The notes under the pieces: generated by a model | Database searches by the model: none | Told to the model about the DNA's origin: nothing | What the model saw: only the letters and a program-made list of their open reading frames with translations | Shown here: positions 13,608-14,703 of the stretch, piece by piece | How positions within the stretch are numbered: the stretch's first letter is position 1 | Layout: each line of letters starts with the position of its first letter | Translations under genes and position numbers: made by a program | Assembly: GCA_910577755.1 (NCBI GenBank) | Contig: CAJTNL010000025.1 | Coordinates: 1-14,703, forward strand | DNA: 14,703 bases | Direction of reading: 5' to 3' | From: an uncultured Eubacteriales bacterium | Lineage (GTDB): Bacteria; Bacillota; Clostridia; Oscillospirales; Acutalibacteraceae

Positions 13608-13793
13608 GAGTAAAATAAAAATAAGCACTTACAGCCTGCTTTAAAGCGGAAATCCAAAACAAGGCTTCCGCCATAGAAAGTAACAAAATACTTCTATGAC
13701 TTATGAATGCCTATTGTGTGATTTTATCATATTTAGGATAGATTATCAAGTCTGTACTTTCTTTATGGTTAAGGAGTACGGACTTTTGTTTTA
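13608..13793 (+). ncRNA. Candidate structured RNA of about 185 nt
   Basis: Between the promoter candidate and a terminator there is no ORF but four hairpins in series. H1 is GCGGAA/TTCCGC (13646-13671). H2 is CATAGAAAGTA with TACTTCTATG, one bulge (13672-13698). H3 is CCTA...TGTGAT/ATCATA...TAGG (13710-13737). H4 is the terminator, AAGTCTGTACT with AGTACGGACTT (13748-13785), then TTTTGTTTT. GACTT at 13698-13702 could also pair with AAGTC of the terminator arm, giving a possible switch. No gene follows on the plus strand, so a trans-acting RNA is more likely than a riboswitch. It matches no RNA family I can name. Confidence 0.35.
13748..13793 (+). terminator. Intrinsic terminator of the candidate RNA
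   Basis: An 11-bp stem with one G-U pair, further extended by TTCTT/AAGGA, is followed by TTTTGTTTT. The stem and U-tract are good, although no protein gene lies upstream within 400 bases. Confidence 0.8.
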
Positions 13794-13810
13794 CTAATCA
13801 ATGTACCTTG

Positions 13811-14035
13811 ACAAATTATAAGCCAATTGCACTTTGGCATATTATAAGCCAAGACAAGTATTCACGACTTACTTTGAATACTTGTGCAGACTTACAATCA
13901 GGCTTATACATAGCGGTTGCATCATAGTAACGGTAACCCTCAAAGCCTACAGGTACGGAATTGGAAATTCCATACTGCGCTGACAAGTACCGCCAGACTT
14001 TGTCTCACCCTCAGTCAGAAGGGATGCTCCATCCA
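13811..14035. repeat. Repeat-rich block downstream of the rRNA/tRNA operon
   Basis: ATTATAAGCCAA occurs twice (13815-13826 and 13841-13852), with TTGGC between that can pair with either copy. ACAAGTATTCA/TGAATACTTGT forms an 11-bp stem (13854-13864, 13875-13885). GGTAC...GTACC encloses GGAATT/AATTCC around 13956-13991. The minus strand is open for 62 codons (14004-13819) but has no ribosome binding site or recognisable domain. The block is richer in GC than its surroundings. Confidence 0.45.
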
Positions 14036-14079
14036 GAGCAGCTCTTTATGATAATATTCAATCACTCTTTCGAGTAGAG

Positions 14080-14139
14080 CTTATCATAGAAAAAAAGCTT
14101 TCAAAGTGTATTCCTTTGAAAGCTTCTTTCTATGATAAG
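14080..14139 (-). terminator. Terminator of the minus-strand rRNA/tRNA operon
   Basis: A 26-bp stem with one bulge (14080-14106 with 14114-14139, 7-base loop) begins 28 bases after the 3' end of tRNA-Asn. On the minus strand GCTTTCAAAG/CTTTGAAAGC is followed by seven T. The outer arm TTATCATA (14081-14088) can also pair with TATGATAA at 14047-14054. Confidence 0.9.
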
Positions 14140-14167
14140 TTCGCTAAAACTTGTCACAAGTTCAATT

Positions 14168-14243
14168 TGGCTCCTCAAGTTGGACTCGAACCAACGACCC
14201 TGCGGTTAACAGCCGCATGCTCTACCGACTGAGCTATTGAGGA
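14168..14243 (-). tRNA. tRNA-Asn (GTT)
   Basis: A full 76-base cloverleaf with encoded CCA: acceptor TCCTCAA/TTGAGGA, D arm AGCTCAGTCGGTAGAGC, anticodon loop CTGTTAA, T arm GTTGG-TTCGAGT-CCAAC. It is the last gene of the operon, and its 3' half is duplicated in degenerate form at 10222-10266. Confidence 0.97.
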
Positions 14244-14250
14244 ATATTTA

Positions 14251-14368
14251 TGTTGGCATCTTTCTATTGTCCCGGGCCGTCTCCAGCCAAGTATCGTCGA
14301 CACCAATGAGCTTAACTTCTGTGTTCGGTATGGGAACAGGTGGACCCTCATCGTCATCAACACCAACT
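14251..14368 (-). rRNA. 5S ribosomal RNA
   Basis: The minus strand contains the conserved core CCCATACCGAACACAGAAGT followed by TAAGCTC, with terminal helix GTTGG/CCAAC (14367-14363 with 14256-14252). Length is about 117 bases, normal for 5S. It lies between tRNA-Glu and tRNA-Asn. Confidence 0.95.
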
Positions 14369-14411
14369 ATTAAATATTATATGACCTCACAATTAAATGT
14401 GTTCATAACTA

Positions 14412-14486
14412 TGGTGACTCGTAGGGGAATCGAACCCCTGTTTTCGGCGTGAGAGGCCGATGTCTTGACCGCTTGACCAACGAGCC
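14412..14486 (-). tRNA. tRNA-Glu (CTC)
   Basis: A 75-base cloverleaf with encoded CCA: acceptor GGCTCGT/ACGAGTC with G2-U71, anticodon stem TCGGC/GCCGA, loop CTCTCAC, T loop TTCGATT. The anticodon is CTC for GAG, not the usual TTC, so this is the minor glutamate isoacceptor. Confidence 0.93.
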
Positions 14487-14529
14487 ATACAATTTGCAGC
14501 TTCAGCCTTTTCAAGCCCTGCTACACTTT

Positions 14530-14605
14530 TGGTGCACCATCAGGGGTTCGAACCCGGGACACCCTGATTAAGAGTCAGGTGCTCTACCAACTGAGCTAAT
14601 GGTGC
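14530..14605 (-). tRNA. tRNA-Lys (CTT)
   Basis: A 76-base cloverleaf with encoded CCA: acceptor GCACCAT/ATGGTGC, D arm AGCTCAGTTGGTAGAGC, anticodon stem CCTGA/TCAGG with loop CTCTTAA. The T stem CCGGG/CCCTG has one C-U mismatch where CCCGG would be expected. Confidence 0.93.
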
Positions 14606-14606
14606 A

Positions 14607-14703
14607 AATTGCGGAGAAGACCGCCATCACATTACCATTAAAATAAAAGGTGATGTACACTGAAAACTGAATAAAAACTGCAAATATAAAAGAACCAAAA
14701 AAC
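14607..14703. other. Spacer upstream of tRNA-Lys, probable rRNA processing flank
   Basis: The plus strand reads CACTGAAAACTGAATAAA (14658-14675), which resembles the sequence that precedes rRNA genes in Firmicutes. The operon here runs on the minus strand, so this could be the complementary 3' flank of a large rRNA just beyond the window, the strand that pairs in the processing stem. No rRNA sequence itself is in these 97 bases. Confidence 0.35.

Noticed and set aside
14237..14452. 71-codon plus-strand ORF across 5S rRNA and tRNA-Glu
   Set aside because: It lies antisense to rRNA and tRNA genes and is a shadow.

Overview
The window looks like chromosomal DNA from a low-GC, spore-forming Clostridia-type Firmicute. 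The evidence is the AT-rich spacers, AGGAGG-type ribosome binding sites, many hairpin-plus-U terminators, a collagen-like surface protein, a SleL/YaaH-like GH18-LysM enzyme behind a forespore-type promoter, and Firmicutes-type PdxS, NrdI and CymR-like proteins. The species cannot be named from the sequence.

Region 1 (1-840): the 3' end of a GC-rich collagen-like gene made of 51-bp repeats, with a Cys/Tyr-rich tail in the next reading frame, then a terminator-like hairpin and a perfect 28-bp palindrome. Region 2 (839-3012), sulfur amino acids: a CymR-like Rrf2 regulator, a consensus promoter overlapped by a long inverted repeat, an unlisted 26-codon leader ORF, and O-acetylhomoserine sulfhydrylase (metY), ending in a terminator. 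Region 3 (3120-5978): pdxS, pdxT and an M20 peptidase in a tight operon, which makes pyridoxal phosphate, the cofactor used by both PLP enzymes in the window. Region 4 (6028-8859): tcdA, a cysteine desulfurase and a ttcA-like gene with ATGA overlaps, which reads as a tRNA-modification and sulfur-transfer operon. Region 5 (9138-9677): a lone nrdI with its own promoter and terminator.

Region 6 (9678-14167) is gene-poor and decayed. It holds a small minus-strand ORF with a promoter, a frameshifted PqqD-like gene remnant, a degenerate 3' half of a tRNA-Asn gene, one intact secreted GH18-LysM gene, two consecutive decayed small genes, a possible structured RNA with its own promoter and terminator, and a repeat-rich block. 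Region 7 (14080-14703) is the minus-strand distal end of an rRNA/tRNA operon: tRNA-Lys, tRNA-Glu, 5S rRNA, tRNA-Asn and a strong terminator.

The most interesting signal is that the tRNA-Asn remnant at 10222-10266 and the intact tRNA-Asn at 14168-14243 share orientation, and the remnant covers only the anticodon arm to the 3' end. That is the geometry left by an integrative element using a tRNA 3' end as attachment site. The 4 kb between them may therefore be an old, integrase-less island whose one intact cargo gene is the GH18 enzyme. The second is the 26-codon leader ORF between the putative CymR-controlled promoter and metY.
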